Shown here piece by piece: positions 14,417 to 24,800 of a DNA stretch of 64,000 nucleotides. The stretch is taken from NCBI RefSeq assembly GCF_003860135.1, contig NZ_RQYN01000005.1, positions 62,001-126,000 on the forward strand. The letters run 5' to 3'. Positions within the stretch are counted from its first letter, which is position 1. Each line of letters starts with the position of its first letter. The notes under the pieces are model-generated. The model did no database searches. It had not been told where the DNA came from and saw only the letters and a program-made list of their open reading frames with translations. A program made the translations under genes and the position numbers. The DNA comes from Tannerella forsythia (lineage in GTDB: Bacteria; Bacteroidota; Bacteroidia; Bacteroidales; Tannerellaceae).

Positions 14417-16262
14417 TTATAACATCAGGTGCAAAACCGTTCTCGCGCATCCATTGGATAGCGTTTAACCAACGTTCTTTTGATATTCGCTTCTTCGATT
14501 CATGCCAGTTGTTCAGCACCTCATTCACGATATCGGCATCTGTGAAAGTCTTGTTGCTGTTTAGAAAATCCTCCCATGCACTATAGAGCGTGGCAACGAT
14601 TTCACACCGCTCTGTGTTTTGCGTCTTGAACGTATCAATGATTTTTTCGAATGTGGGCAAAACTGCAGAAAAGTATTTATCAAAATACGTTTTATGCTTG
14701 CCACGGTTTTGCATTGGCACATATCTGTTCCCTTTCTCTGTCCGTCTCACCTCAAACCATTTCTGCTTTTTCAACTGGCTGTCAATAGAGCGTAATGCTC
14801 TGTTGTCATACGGACCAGCTGCATCTCGATGATAGTGAGAGCCTATGTCTATACGGCAAAGACGTTCTGTGAGGAACAGCATTTTCTCCATCTTCACATG
14901 TCCAAATGTCGGTTCTTCACATAGCCTATCTGCAATCTCTGCCGCCAAAACGCTTCTTCGGAAATGTACATTTGCCGTTGTGGTATTCGTTCTGGCTACT
15001 GTGTTTACCAGCCTTATCTTACCAGTAAGCAACTGCTGCATCATGCCTTGCTTAATGGCGGTGTATTTGTCTCGCTTGGCTTCGAGAGCAGAGATTTCGT
15101 TGTCCATTGAAGAAAGGACTAAAGCGATGGCGGATTGCTCTTGTAATGAAGTTGGTGCATATAGCAATACGTTGGCAACTTTTTCTTTATTAAGGTTCTG
15201 TACGCTGCTACCAGCCGCCATTGATACATATTGGTTCATAACGGCATCCGAACAAAGGATATAATACAAGAACTGCATATCGTAAGCCTCTTGATAGTCT
15301 TGTATAACAAGCCATCCGTCATGAATACAACCATCTATATCCAATATATAAGGTCTTCCAAAGCTCATAGAGTTAGAGAGAATAAAGTCACCCTTCTTCA
15401 CTTGACGAGTTTTAGATAAACCCTCTTTTTTGATTTTCTCAGCAGCTTTACGGAGGTACTTATCTTCGGGCTTCACATCACCGATTTTTATCCAATTTAA
15501 CCCATCTTGACTGTCAGTAATATAGTCCTCAATAGGACGTGGTGATCCTCCACGAAGAATTGTAGCATCTTCACCAAGTTTTTTCTCCTCCCACGGCACA
15601 GTGAATCCTTTGAGGCGTTTCTTGCCTGTAAGGAGTTGCTGCATGGCACCTTGCTTGATGGCTCGCTTCTTCTCAATCAGCTTACCCAATTCTGCTATTA
15701 AGGCATCAACATTTGAAAGTGCAGTTGCTATACGAGTTTGCTCAGATTTATCCTTTGGATAGATCAATTGGAATTTCACAAAATCCTTTTGATACAAATG
15801 ATTTATTGTAGAACCTGCAGTAAGCTGGTCAATAAATGATTTGAACCATATTGACTTAAATATCCATGACAAATAGGCTTGATTAACTGCATTTTCTTGT
15901 TTCGATCTAACTACGAAAACACCGCTATTGAGCGTTCCAGGTCCAGGAATACTATTAAGGAAGGCTACTTTTCCTATTGTTCCATCTTTAGAAATAAGGA
16001 CATCACCTTCTTTAATTTGGATATTTGTATCTTGGTCATATCTCCATTTGCTTACATAGCAACAATTTTTCCAATCGATATATCCATCTTTGAAATCCGT
16101 TCCAGTAATCAGAATATAGTCGCCCTGTGGCAAATATTCACCTGTGGTTAATCCTTGCCATCCAATTCTTGCTTTAAGGGTACACAATTTATCTATGTTG
16201 GTTGCCTCCCAATCCACAGGAATCCTTCCTACCTCTGTATCTTTGAATCTTGTTTCAATCAT
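14409..16262 (-). CDS. hsdS: Type I restriction-modification specificity subunit with extra C-terminal domain
   Basis: A 617-residue HsdS. The start MIETRFKDTEVGRIPVDW is chosen because ATG 16262 overlaps the DUF1016 stop by 4 bp and begins the classical HsdS entry. Two target-recognition domains (about 1-180 and 220-380) are each followed by a conserved helix ending in IKQGAMQQLLTGKKRL and IKQGMMQQLLTGKIRL. They set the two halves of the DNA recognition site. Ordinary HsdS proteins end near residue 420; this one has about 200 more residues (HFRRSVLAAEIADRLCE, FGHVKMEKMLFLTERLCRI, HRDAAGPYDNRALRSIDSQL), resembling a Panacea-type helical domain. Confidence 0.93.
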   Translation of the reverse strand: MIETRFKDTEVGRIPVDWEATNIDKLCTLKARIGWQGLTTGEYLPQGDYILITGTDFKDGYIDWKNCCYVSKWRYDQDTNIQIKEGDVLISKDGTIGKVAFLNSIPGPGTLNSGVFVVRSKQENAVNQAYLSWIFKSIWFKSFIDQLTAGSTINHLYQKDFVKFQLIYPKDKSEQTRIATALSNVDALIAELGKLIEKKRAIKQGAMQQLLTGKKRLKGFTVPWEEKKLGEDATILRGGSPRPIEDYITDSQDGLNWIKIGDVKPEDKYLRKAAEKIKKEGLSKTRQVKKGDFILSNSMSFGRPYILDIDGCIHDGWLVIQDYQEAYDMQFLYYILCSDAVMNQYVSMAAGSSVQNLNKEKVANVLLYAPTSLQEQSAIALVLSSMDNEISALEAKRDKYTAIKQGMMQQLLTGKIRLVNTVARTNTTTANVHFRRSVLAAEIADRLCEEPTFGHVKMEKMLFLTERLCRIDIGSHYHRDAAGPYDNRALRSIDSQLKKQKWFEVRRTEKGNRYVPMQNRGKHKTYFDKYFSAVLPTFEKIIDTFKTQNTERCEIVATLYSAWEDFLNSNKTFTDADIVNEVLNNWHESKKRISKERWLNAIQWMRENGFAPDVIND

Positions 16263-17392
16263 TTGCTTATCTCCTTTAACAGAAAGTCTTGTAGTGTTTT
16301 CTTGTCTGGTAGCGAAAGCATGTAAGTGGACACAAACAGGTTGTTGTCCAAACCAGCCAGAGCGTACTCCACCATCTTGTCGCCTTTGCGAGTGCAAAGC
16401 AGAATACCCACAGGAGGATTGTCCCCTGGATTCATCTCGTTCTCCCTGAAATATGAGACGTAGGCATTAAGCTGACTGAGGTCGGCATGGCGGAACTCGT
16501 CGTCTTTCAGTTCGATGATGACATTGCAGTGTAAGATACGATTGTAGAACACCAAGTCGGCAAAGTAGTATTCATCGTCGATAATCATCCTCTTCTGCCG
16601 CGCCTCAAAGCAAAATCCCTTGCCCATTTCGAGCAAGAACTCTTGCAGATGCCCTATCAAGGCATTCTCCAAATCGCTTTCTGTAAACGCTTCGGGGCGC
16701 AAGCCAAGAAACTCAAACGAGAATGGATCTCTGATGGTAAGAACTGGCGATGTGTTAACTTCTGTCCTTTCCAACAAGAGTTCAGGCTTTTCACTCACTC
16801 CTGCACGGAAGTAGAGGTTTGTCGAGATTTGTCTGCGTAGCTCTTTTACACTCCAACAGCAACGGACACACTCTGTTTCGTAGAAAAAACGTGCTAAAGA
16901 ATCATCAACTGTCAACAGTTCAACGATATGGGAAAAGGATAGATTAGACATCAACTTTTCTGCCGGTGTAGTGAATTTATCCGACGCCGTCGGACTTTTC
17001 TCCACAGATTTCTCCGATGCTGTCGGAGAAATGGCAGTCAAGTAGTTTTTTATTTGAGGATAAGTCAAATAGAACTTACGACCATTTGTGAGCAATGTTT
17101 CATTGATTCCCCTTTTGTTCACACGCTCAGCCAAACGCTTTAGCAGACGGTCGCCATACTTAGCGCGGTCATTGCCATGCTGCTCATACTCCACAATATA
17201 GAATCCAATGACATAGTTTCTTATCGTAGCAAAACGGTTTATCGCTTTAACGGTTGCCGAATAGGCGGAATCGTGCAACTGCAACACCAGTTCAGACAGA
17301 TGCTCGAATGAAAACGCCGTCTCATCTGCCCAATTTTCTGGCAAGTTATATAGAACAGTTATTTCTGTATGTTTTGTTTTTTTCTTGTCCAT
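16259..17392 (-). CDS. DUF1016/YhcG-family PD-(D/E)xK nuclease
   Basis: A 377-residue protein of the YhcG family often found inside type I restriction operons. The N-terminal DUF1016 domain (about 30-130) has YSATVKAINRFATIRNYVIGFYIVEYEQHG and RAKYGDRLLKRLAE. A linker carries two SPTAS-x-K repeats. The C-terminal half holds the nuclease core: FADLVFYN...CNVIIELKDDEFRHADLSQLNAYVSYF (D...E-x-K...Q). It probably works in DNA or RNA processing; its exact role in type I systems is not settled. It lies 13 bp after hsdM and overlaps hsdS by 4 bp. Confidence 0.93.
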   Translation of the reverse strand: MDKKKTKHTEITVLYNLPENWADETAFSFEHLSELVLQLHDSAYSATVKAINRFATIRNYVIGFYIVEYEQHGNDRAKYGDRLLKRLAERVNKRGINETLLTNGRKFYLTYPQIKNYLTAISPTASEKSVEKSPTASDKFTTPAEKLMSNLSFSHIVELLTVDDSLARFFYETECVRCCWSVKELRRQISTNLYFRAGVSEKPELLLERTEVNTSPVLTIRDPFSFEFLGLRPEAFTESDLENALIGHLQEFLLEMGKGFCFEARQKRMIIDDEYYFADLVFYNRILHCNVIIELKDDEFRHADLSQLNAYVSYFRENEMNPGDNPPVGILLCTRKGDKMVEYALAGLDNNLFVSTYMLSLPDKKTLQDFLLKEISK

Positions 17393-17405
17393 ATAAAAAT
17401 ATGAT

Positions 17406-19835
17406 TTACAAGATGAATCCCATCTCTTTGAGTGAACGAAGGACCTCCTGTTCCAAATCGTTCACTTTGCCCTCGGTTGCGCCTAGTGTCACCTCATAAC
17501 GCTCGGCAAGGGAGGTTACGTCGCTTGTTATCTGGTGTGTGACGTTTTGCATCAAGGCTTCGCAACCACCTACAACACTTGCAAGCCACTTACGTTCAAC
17601 CACAAGCGTCTTGATTTCATCCTCTTTCATGGCGGCATACTTCGCTACAACTGACTCCGTAAGTTCGGTGCGCTTCTGCTTCCATTGGGAAACATAACCC
17701 TCCTTCTTTGTATAAGTAGATTCCCAAAGCTTCAGGATTTCCAAGTCCTCCTTGGTCGTACCATCCGTCTTTGCATTCTTGACTGCTTTCTTTACATCAG
17801 CAATCTTCACATTGGCAGGCTTGTCTTCTTCGTCATCATCGTTGAAACGGAATACATCGGTATTCGACTCCACAAGGTCGGACAATTCCTGTTGTAGGCT
17901 CTCTATAGAAGACGACAATTCAGCAATCTCTTTGGTCTCGGCTGTGAAGTATTCAGCAAGCACGATGCTGACAGGCACGAGGTCGCAAACTATCTCGTCG
18001 TACATGATAGCCTTCTTCTTGTCGCCTTTGCCCGACTTTGTAGCTCGCACTTCCGGAAATGTCCACCCATCGTTAGCAATCATGTAGCTGTCATCCTGCA
18101 TCACGTCTGCCCAGTAGTTGAGCAATACATCATAGACTTCGTAGGCATCCACCAGGCCGCTGTGGTCTTTTGCCTTGTCAAGTAACGACTCTGACCATTT
18201 GGCAATCAGCTCCATGGGGCGTGCGCCCTGACCGACGGCTTTCATCTGTGGCATAATCTCTGCTTTCCATTCATTCAGAAGTGCAGAGAACCGACCATTC
18301 TGCGAGACGTAAGAAGGATCTTTCTCTATTGTTTGAGCTATGTCTGCCTTTACGGGCTTCAGGCTATAGTAACCATTTGCCGTACAGTTGAAAAGGCTGA
18401 CCTTCAATGAAGGACAGGCATTCCAGTACGTTTTCATCCCGTCCACATCGTGGGCAGGAAGTCCTCCATGCAAATGAGCCTCGATGTCATGCTGAATCTC
18501 AGTGTCCTTTGGCTGTATGTATCGGGGAATGTTCAGATTGTAGTCATTACGCTCTATCTCATCCCATTCTACAAGACGGCAATAGTGGTCAATGGCCTCT
18601 TGTGCATCCCAAGCATCCACGATGCGCTTGATGTCTTGCTCGCGCAGACGGTTCTTTGCTCCGTCCTTCTTGAAGCCATCTTTTGCATCTATGAAGAAGA
18701 TACCCTTGCGACTATCCTTATTTTTCTTGTCGATGATAATAATGGAAGCAGGAATGCCTGTACCAAAGAAAATGTTTGGCGGCAATCCAATAATTCCCTT
18801 GATATAGTGCTGTTTGACAATATGTTTGCGGATATCGTATTCTGCGTTGCCACGGAAAAGAACACCATGAGGCAGGATGCAAGCGCCACGTCCTTCATCA
18901 GTCTTCATGGAGGCAATGAGGTGAAGCAAGAAAGCGTAGTCGCCACACTTGGCAGGTGGTAACAAGTTAGCGGTCCAGCGGTTATACAGGTCATTCTCCA
19001 TGCCCGATGCCAGCCAGTTCTTCATAGAGAAAGGAGGGTTGGCTACGCACACATCAAAAGTGCTGACCATACCATACTGCTTGAACTGTGGGTCGGCTAA
19101 CGTGTCGCCCACCTTGATATCGGCACTGCTGATACCGTGAAGCAACATGTTCAGCTTAGCCAATGCCGCCGTACTGCTGTCTTTCTCCTGTCCGAAGATA
19201 GACACACGGGGATTGCTGGCTTCAGCCAAGGCACGAAGCAACAAAGAACCAGAGCCACAAGTAGGGTCATAGATGGTATGCTCGGCACGGTCGAGTTCAT
19301 CGATGCGAAGGAGCTTTGCCATCACACGACTTACCTCGGCAGGTGTATAGAACTGTCCCTTACTCTTACCGCTCTCGGCAGCAAAGTTCTTCATCAGATA
19401 TTCATATGCATCACCCAGAAGGTCATCATCAGCAGCACGGTTATGCGAGAAGTCGAGTGCATCATTTTCAAATACGCCGATAAGCTTTGACAAGGTATCA
19501 ACCATCGTGCGTCCACTGCCCAGTTTTGTGGGGTCGTTGAAGTTAGGCAGCGCAAGGTCACCAATCTGTCGGGCATTCATTTCCTTGATGGCCTCCAGTT
19601 TGGTATTCATCTTCTCGCCAATCTTATCCTCCTGTTTCAGAGCCACGAAATCCTTGAAGCTACAACCCTCTGGTACTCTAAGACGGAAGCCTGGCTGACC
19701 AGCCTTGTCAGAGAGATACTTCACGAACAAGACTATCAGCACGTAATCCTTGTACTGACTGGCATCCATTGAGCCGCGAAGTGCATTACACGACTCCCAG
19801 AGTGCGCTGTATAACTGTGATTTCTTTATTGCCAT
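17406..19835 (-). CDS. hsdM: Type I restriction-modification DNA methyltransferase subunit
   Basis: An 809-residue N6-adenine methyltransferase that modifies host DNA as part of the HsdMS or HsdRMS complex. The N-terminal HsdM helical domain (LWESCNALRGSMDASQYKDYVLIVLFVKYLSDK) precedes the catalytic domain with SAM motif I DPTCGSGSLLLRA and motif IV NPPF (CVANPPFSMKNW). A long C-terminal part (about 600-809) is rich in charged helices (ELSSSIESLQQELSDLVESN) and makes this protein longer than the usual ~500 residues; it resembles the longer HsdM class. It starts 5 bp after the DUF262 gene. Confidence 0.96.
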   Translation of the reverse strand: MAIKKSQLYSALWESCNALRGSMDASQYKDYVLIVLFVKYLSDKAGQPGFRLRVPEGCSFKDFVALKQEDKIGEKMNTKLEAIKEMNARQIGDLALPNFNDPTKLGSGRTMVDTLSKLIGVFENDALDFSHNRAADDDLLGDAYEYLMKNFAAESGKSKGQFYTPAEVSRVMAKLLRIDELDRAEHTIYDPTCGSGSLLLRALAEASNPRVSIFGQEKDSSTAALAKLNMLLHGISSADIKVGDTLADPQFKQYGMVSTFDVCVANPPFSMKNWLASGMENDLYNRWTANLLPPAKCGDYAFLLHLIASMKTDEGRGACILPHGVLFRGNAEYDIRKHIVKQHYIKGIIGLPPNIFFGTGIPASIIIIDKKNKDSRKGIFFIDAKDGFKKDGAKNRLREQDIKRIVDAWDAQEAIDHYCRLVEWDEIERNDYNLNIPRYIQPKDTEIQHDIEAHLHGGLPAHDVDGMKTYWNACPSLKVSLFNCTANGYYSLKPVKADIAQTIEKDPSYVSQNGRFSALLNEWKAEIMPQMKAVGQGARPMELIAKWSESLLDKAKDHSGLVDAYEVYDVLLNYWADVMQDDSYMIANDGWTFPEVRATKSGKGDKKKAIMYDEIVCDLVPVSIVLAEYFTAETKEIAELSSSIESLQQELSDLVESNTDVFRFNDDDEEDKPANVKIADVKKAVKNAKTDGTTKEDLEILKLWESTYTKKEGYVSQWKQKRTELTESVVAKYAAMKEDEIKTLVVERKWLASVVGGCEALMQNVTHQITSDVTSLAERYEVTLGATEGKVNDLEQEVLRSLKEMGFIL

Positions 19836-19840
19836 ATTTA

Positions 19841-21880
19841 TTACTCACTTTCTAAGAGTGTCTTAAATTCAACGCTTATGTTTTGTTCTTCTTGTAGCGA
19901 GGCAAAGAAGCCAAAGTCTATTGCGTTCTTTGCTTGCATAACATCTGCAAATTCTTGTGTTGTTGTAGTAACTGGTATGGTTCCCGACAAGGCTTGCATC
20001 GCTGTGGGATTAGGGATGTTCCTCACTACTGTCAAGCGATAGCGAGTAATTCCATTACCAATTACTTTGTCAAGAGTGATGCTTTCCTTGCCTTTCTTGC
20101 CATAAAGCATACGTTCTTCTTGCTCAACCTCAGTTACGCTACTTACAAGGTTCTGACTGAAGAATGCCATCAGACGATTGCACACTTCATCGCGCCGATG
20201 CTCTATATCCTCTGGCAACCAATCATGCTTCAGATGATTGGTTGCCAAGTCTTGTACTTCTTTGACGTGAGAAACGATATAATATCGCTTTTTCTCGCCA
20301 AAATAGCCGTTTCCTGCACGAATGTTCGGATGCTTCTCGAAAGGTATTTTGTTGCCGATGCTCTCTAAATGTTCCTCTGCTGCTTCACGTGTCCAGCCAG
20401 CATAGTTGGCTTGCTTCCATCGTTTCGGAAGAATATGCTCAATCTCCAATTTTCCCGTAAATAATTTGCTTTCAACGTCGTAAAGATAAGCAGCAAGGAG
20501 TATAATGCTCTTAACGACTTTACTTCTTGTGCGCGATGCACGTTCTATCAGACTGTTAAAGTCTATCGGCATGATATTCTGGAATACAGTATCGCCATTG
20601 TGATAGATGTCAATGCAGAACTTATAAGTCGGTGGTTTGACAGCATTGACCTGTGGCTTGATTATAAACTGAACCAACATGTACGACAGCAAGCCACGCA
20701 TGAATTTTTCTATGCGTGTTTTGAAATTATCTTCGCCTCGATGTTTGATATAGAACACACTGACAACACAACGCCAATAGTCATTGGGGAAGTTTACCAA
20801 ACAATGAATGTACTTGATAGCTTCTAACGTGTAGTACTCGTTTCCTTCGTCAAACTCGCCTACATTGTCGTAGGTGTTCACCCAGAACCTTGCCAAGTCT
20901 TTGATGTCCTCAAAGAAATTGTCCTTATGAAGTTCGTCATATTTGTAATTGTCGCCAGCATAAAACTTGCGAAGTCCTTTCTCATTATCTGTTATATTGT
21001 CCCTGGCACGAATAACGTGCATGTAGAAACGGAACATGTCGTTTATGGTCAGACCGCTGTCCTCGACAAGTTCTTCAAGGTTTTTCCATTCATCGGTAAA
21101 GGCAGACTTCTCTTCGGGTGTCCTTAACTTCTTATACAATTCTGCTTTAAATATATCAGAATCTGACAATGGAAGACCTCGATTATTCAGTGTACTAAAA
21201 ATTGTCAGGGCTGAATTGAGGTCTTCGCATTCAATCGGAAACACGATGCAGTCGTTTAGAATGGTAAGACACAACTCTTTCCACATCATCGTGTTTTCTG
21301 CAGCAAACTTCTCACACTGGTTAAAGAAATAGGTATAATTCTTTGCGTAGGCTGATTTGCTGTCACGTTTCTCTCCTGTACAAAGGATATTCTTGAAGTC
21401 TTCATTATCCTTGTCGAGAGCTACACGACTGTCAATCTTCAGTAAGGTTCTGTCCTTTACCTTACGCGACATCTTGTCAACTTTCCAAATGCATGGTTCT
21501 ATCTGTTGCATCAGTCCTTCGATGTCTTCATCGTTCGGCCATTCTTCTTTCATTTTTTCAAGCTTCAGATAGAATGCACGTAGCAATAGCATCAATGATG
21601 TCATACGTTGTTGTCCATCTATGATATTGATTTCATTCTTATTTGCTTCGTCGGTATAGGTAACTATGGTGCCGATGAAGTACTCCTTTGGTGCATCTTC
21701 GTTTTTTCGTTTCTCATTGAAAAAGTTTTTGATGTCCGTCCAAAGAGTATCACACTCATTTTCACCCCAACGGTAAGGGCGTTGATATTCGGGTATCACA
21801 TAAAGCCTATCCTTATTCGTTGAATCGGACATACTCAGCAAAGATGCTATATTTTTTCTACTTACTTGTAATTCTGCCAT
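19841..21880 (-). CDS. DUF262/DUF1524 protein, GmrSD-like type IV restriction enzyme
   Basis: A 679-residue single-chain GmrSD-like nuclease. ATG 21880 (MAELQVSRKNIASLLS) lies 16 bp after hsdR; a longer frame would run into hsdR. The DUF262 half has EYQRPYRWGENECDTLW and the nucleotide-binding IIDGQQRMTSL motif. The C-terminal DUF1524 half has the HNH-type LEIEHILPKRW and ESIGN segments. GmrSD enzymes use NTP to cut DNA with modified bases such as glucosylated hydroxymethylcytosine. Placed between hsdR and hsdM, it could target phages whose modified DNA escapes the type I enzyme (inference). Confidence 0.92.
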   Translation of the reverse strand: MAELQVSRKNIASLLSMSDSTNKDRLYVIPEYQRPYRWGENECDTLWTDIKNFFNEKRKNEDAPKEYFIGTIVTYTDEANKNEINIIDGQQRMTSLMLLLRAFYLKLEKMKEEWPNDEDIEGLMQQIEPCIWKVDKMSRKVKDRTLLKIDSRVALDKDNEDFKNILCTGEKRDSKSAYAKNYTYFFNQCEKFAAENTMMWKELCLTILNDCIVFPIECEDLNSALTIFSTLNNRGLPLSDSDIFKAELYKKLRTPEEKSAFTDEWKNLEELVEDSGLTINDMFRFYMHVIRARDNITDNEKGLRKFYAGDNYKYDELHKDNFFEDIKDLARFWVNTYDNVGEFDEGNEYYTLEAIKYIHCLVNFPNDYWRCVVSVFYIKHRGEDNFKTRIEKFMRGLLSYMLVQFIIKPQVNAVKPPTYKFCIDIYHNGDTVFQNIMPIDFNSLIERASRTRSKVVKSIILLAAYLYDVESKLFTGKLEIEHILPKRWKQANYAGWTREAAEEHLESIGNKIPFEKHPNIRAGNGYFGEKKRYYIVSHVKEVQDLATNHLKHDWLPEDIEHRRDEVCNRLMAFFSQNLVSSVTEVEQEERMLYGKKGKESITLDKVIGNGITRYRLTVVRNIPNPTAMQALSGTIPVTTTTQEFADVMQAKNAIDFGFFASLQEEQNISVEFKTLLESE

Positions 21881-21896
21881 TTTATCTGTTATTATG

Positions 21897-24800
21897 TTAT
21901 GAGTTTTGTGAAGCGAGACGGTAAATCTCATAGATGTCCTGTTCGCAAAATGATGGGAACATAGCTTGCAGGTCGTCACGCAAGTCCCAACTGGCATTGC
22001 TGTCGGAATCTTGCCAATTAGCCCCTGCATTGCGATAGATGAAATCGTCAATCTTCTTTATGATTTCAATTACCTCGTTGTCATCCGCAGGAGCGTTCCA
22101 TGCAGTACGGTTATTCCATAAAGCCTTGCTACGCTTGTTACTAAGTCCATTTGGCGCATCACTACCATGCTTGATTGCTTTTATATGCTCAATGAGTGCC
22201 TTTATTCTCTCTTTGGCGGTAGCATTGCTTTCCCTCAGTTGGTCGAGCAATGCCTGTAACCTCTCACTGAAAGCTCGTTGCTCTTCCTCGTCACCGCTAT
22301 TCCAGTCGGTATTGACACGGCGAGCCTTACCCTCAATGACTTCGGCTGCTCCATTGGCATTGCCTCCTGCTTGACGGATGGCTTCATCAGCAGCCTTGTC
22401 GGTGTCTGTAGTATCATTGATAAGGTCGAGGAAAGAGAAGTCGGCAGATGCTTCCACCAAAGTCTCAGCATCCTCCGCACGGATATGCTGGTCAAGAAGC
22501 TGTCGCATATCGGGGTCAAGAGTGCGTGGATCGAAGTCGTCACCAGATTTCTGGCGCACCTTGCGCTGTATGGTTCCTGCCTCTCGGGAGAGTGAGGCAA
22601 AGCGTTCTATCTGCTCAGGCGTGAAATCTGTCTGGCAGAAATAGTCGGACATATTGTTATATGCTGTGACCATGCCACCTGTGATGCTGTACATGAGGTT
22701 TCGGCGGCATTGTGCAGGGTCTTCACCTTCCAGTTCGGCTACATAATACTCCGTAAGCGGTTCCAATTCTGTAAGTCCCTTACTTTCCCAGATGGCTTTC
22801 AGTCCTTCATAGGCTTCTGTTGCAGCCTTCAGTTTTTCTTTGCATTTATTGACAACACCATCGAGCAATCCTTCTACATCGACACCATCGAGACCAGAGA
22901 AGCCTTCGCCGTCGTTGAACTTGACAACGGCATCTTCAATGCTGTCGAACAGATTCTTGAAACTGATGATACGGCCAAATTCCTTGTGTGTTTTGACTAT
23001 CACGTTGCCTTCCTCGTCTTTGATGTCCTCGCCAAGTCGGTTCACACGGCATACTGCCTGGAACAAAGTATGGTCTTTAATCTCATTGTCGATATAAAGG
23101 ACGGTGGCACATGGGGCATCGAAGCCAGTGAGCAGCTTGTTTACCACAATGAGCAGCTTCATCTGTGCAGGACGCTTGATGAAGAGGTTCTTTGCCCACT
23201 TCTCATAGTCATCAGCATTATTGATACCATCACCAGCATCTTTGAACGACTGCTTTGCCCAGTCATACTTGAATTTAGCCTCCGTTTCCTTGCTCGTGTC
23301 AGCCGAATCGTTGGCAATATCACTGTCCATTGGGTCATAGCTCGTTACTACTGCAACACGCCCTCTGAGCAGAGTGTTGCTGCTGTCTTGAGTAAAGAAC
23401 TTGTAGTATCTGTAAGCCTGATAGATTGAACCAGCCACCAACATGGCATTACTCCAATCATGCTTCAACAGACCAAAACCAACATCGTCAAGGATGCTGT
23501 AGCCGATACGCTCGATACGCTCCTTTGTAGAATAAACCTTTTCCAAGGTTGCCCATCGGTCTTCTACCATTCTGCATTGCTCATCAGACAGCTCACGTCC
23601 TGCTGTCAATGCAGCCAGTTTCTGGTCAACTTTCTGTTTGTTGGCAAGCTGTTGCTCTACGTTGCGGTATTCATATTGCAGGTCGAGGATAACCCTGTCT
23701 TCCACGGCCTGTTTGTGCAAATACTTGTGGATATATGGGCCAAAGGTACGTTCAGACATGCTCTTGATGCGGTTATACATATCGCCCTTGTCTTTCTTCA
23801 GGAGAGGCGTGCCAGTGAAACCGATGAGCATAATCTCCTTACCCATGATGGCTCGCATGGCTTCGTGAAGGCGACCGCTCTGTGTGCGGTGGCATTCATC
23901 GACAAAGACAAAGATGTTGTCACCCTTCACACTGAAGTTGTCGCCATATTTCTGTGTGATAATGGCTTGCAGTTCATTAAGGTATTCATCCAGACTAACC
24001 TTTGTTCCCGATTCGTCTTTCTCGGCTTCATCCTCAGATCCGTTTGCACCGAACTTGTGGATGAGTGAGCAGATGAGCCATTCTTCACCTTTATTAAGCG
24101 TGTCGAGAAGGTCGCTGCTTGAAGTAGCCTGATGAAGCGTGTTGCCTCCTTTTATGAATGTTCCTGCCAACTGCAGGTCAAGTTCTTTGCGATCAGTAAT
24201 GACCACGACACGAGGATTCTTATAATTACGACGTATATAGGATGCCAAAGCAACCATCGTAAGACTCTTGCCAGAACCTTGCGAATGCCAGATAACACCG
24301 CTTTCCTTCTTTGGCATACGTGCCACCGCTGCTTTGATAGCATATATCTGATGTGGGCGTAACACTTTCTTGATGCCGCCATCATTCAGTACACCATAGC
24401 GGAAGAAGAACATAAAGTTCTCTTTGTTGAAGAACATCATGTATGACTCTTGCTCTGTCAACACATCACCCAGTTTGTTGGTGTCGCGCTTCCATTTACA
24501 CCAGAACTTTAACGGAGTTCCGACAGTACCATAGCGGAACTCCACGCCATCGTTGGAAGCTATGGTAAATTGTGTTGTGGTAAAGAAGGATGGTATGAAA
24601 TCTCTTTCGTTTGATAAGTGCTGCTTGATACCTTCTTCATAATTGACAAGACTGCGCTTCAGTTCAATGACCGCCAAGGCTATGCCGTTCACATAGACAA
24701 CGATGTCTGGACGCTTGTTCTTTCCCAACAAGGGGTCAATGTAACTGACCTCTTCGGCTATGGCAAAGTTATTGTTGGCAAAGTCCTTGAAGTCAAACAG

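Noticed and set aside
16980-17035. Short direct repeats in the DUF1016 gene (two SPTAS-x-K units) as a possible phase-variation site
   Set aside because: The units differ in length and sequence and keep the frame; they fit a flexible linker of the protein family.
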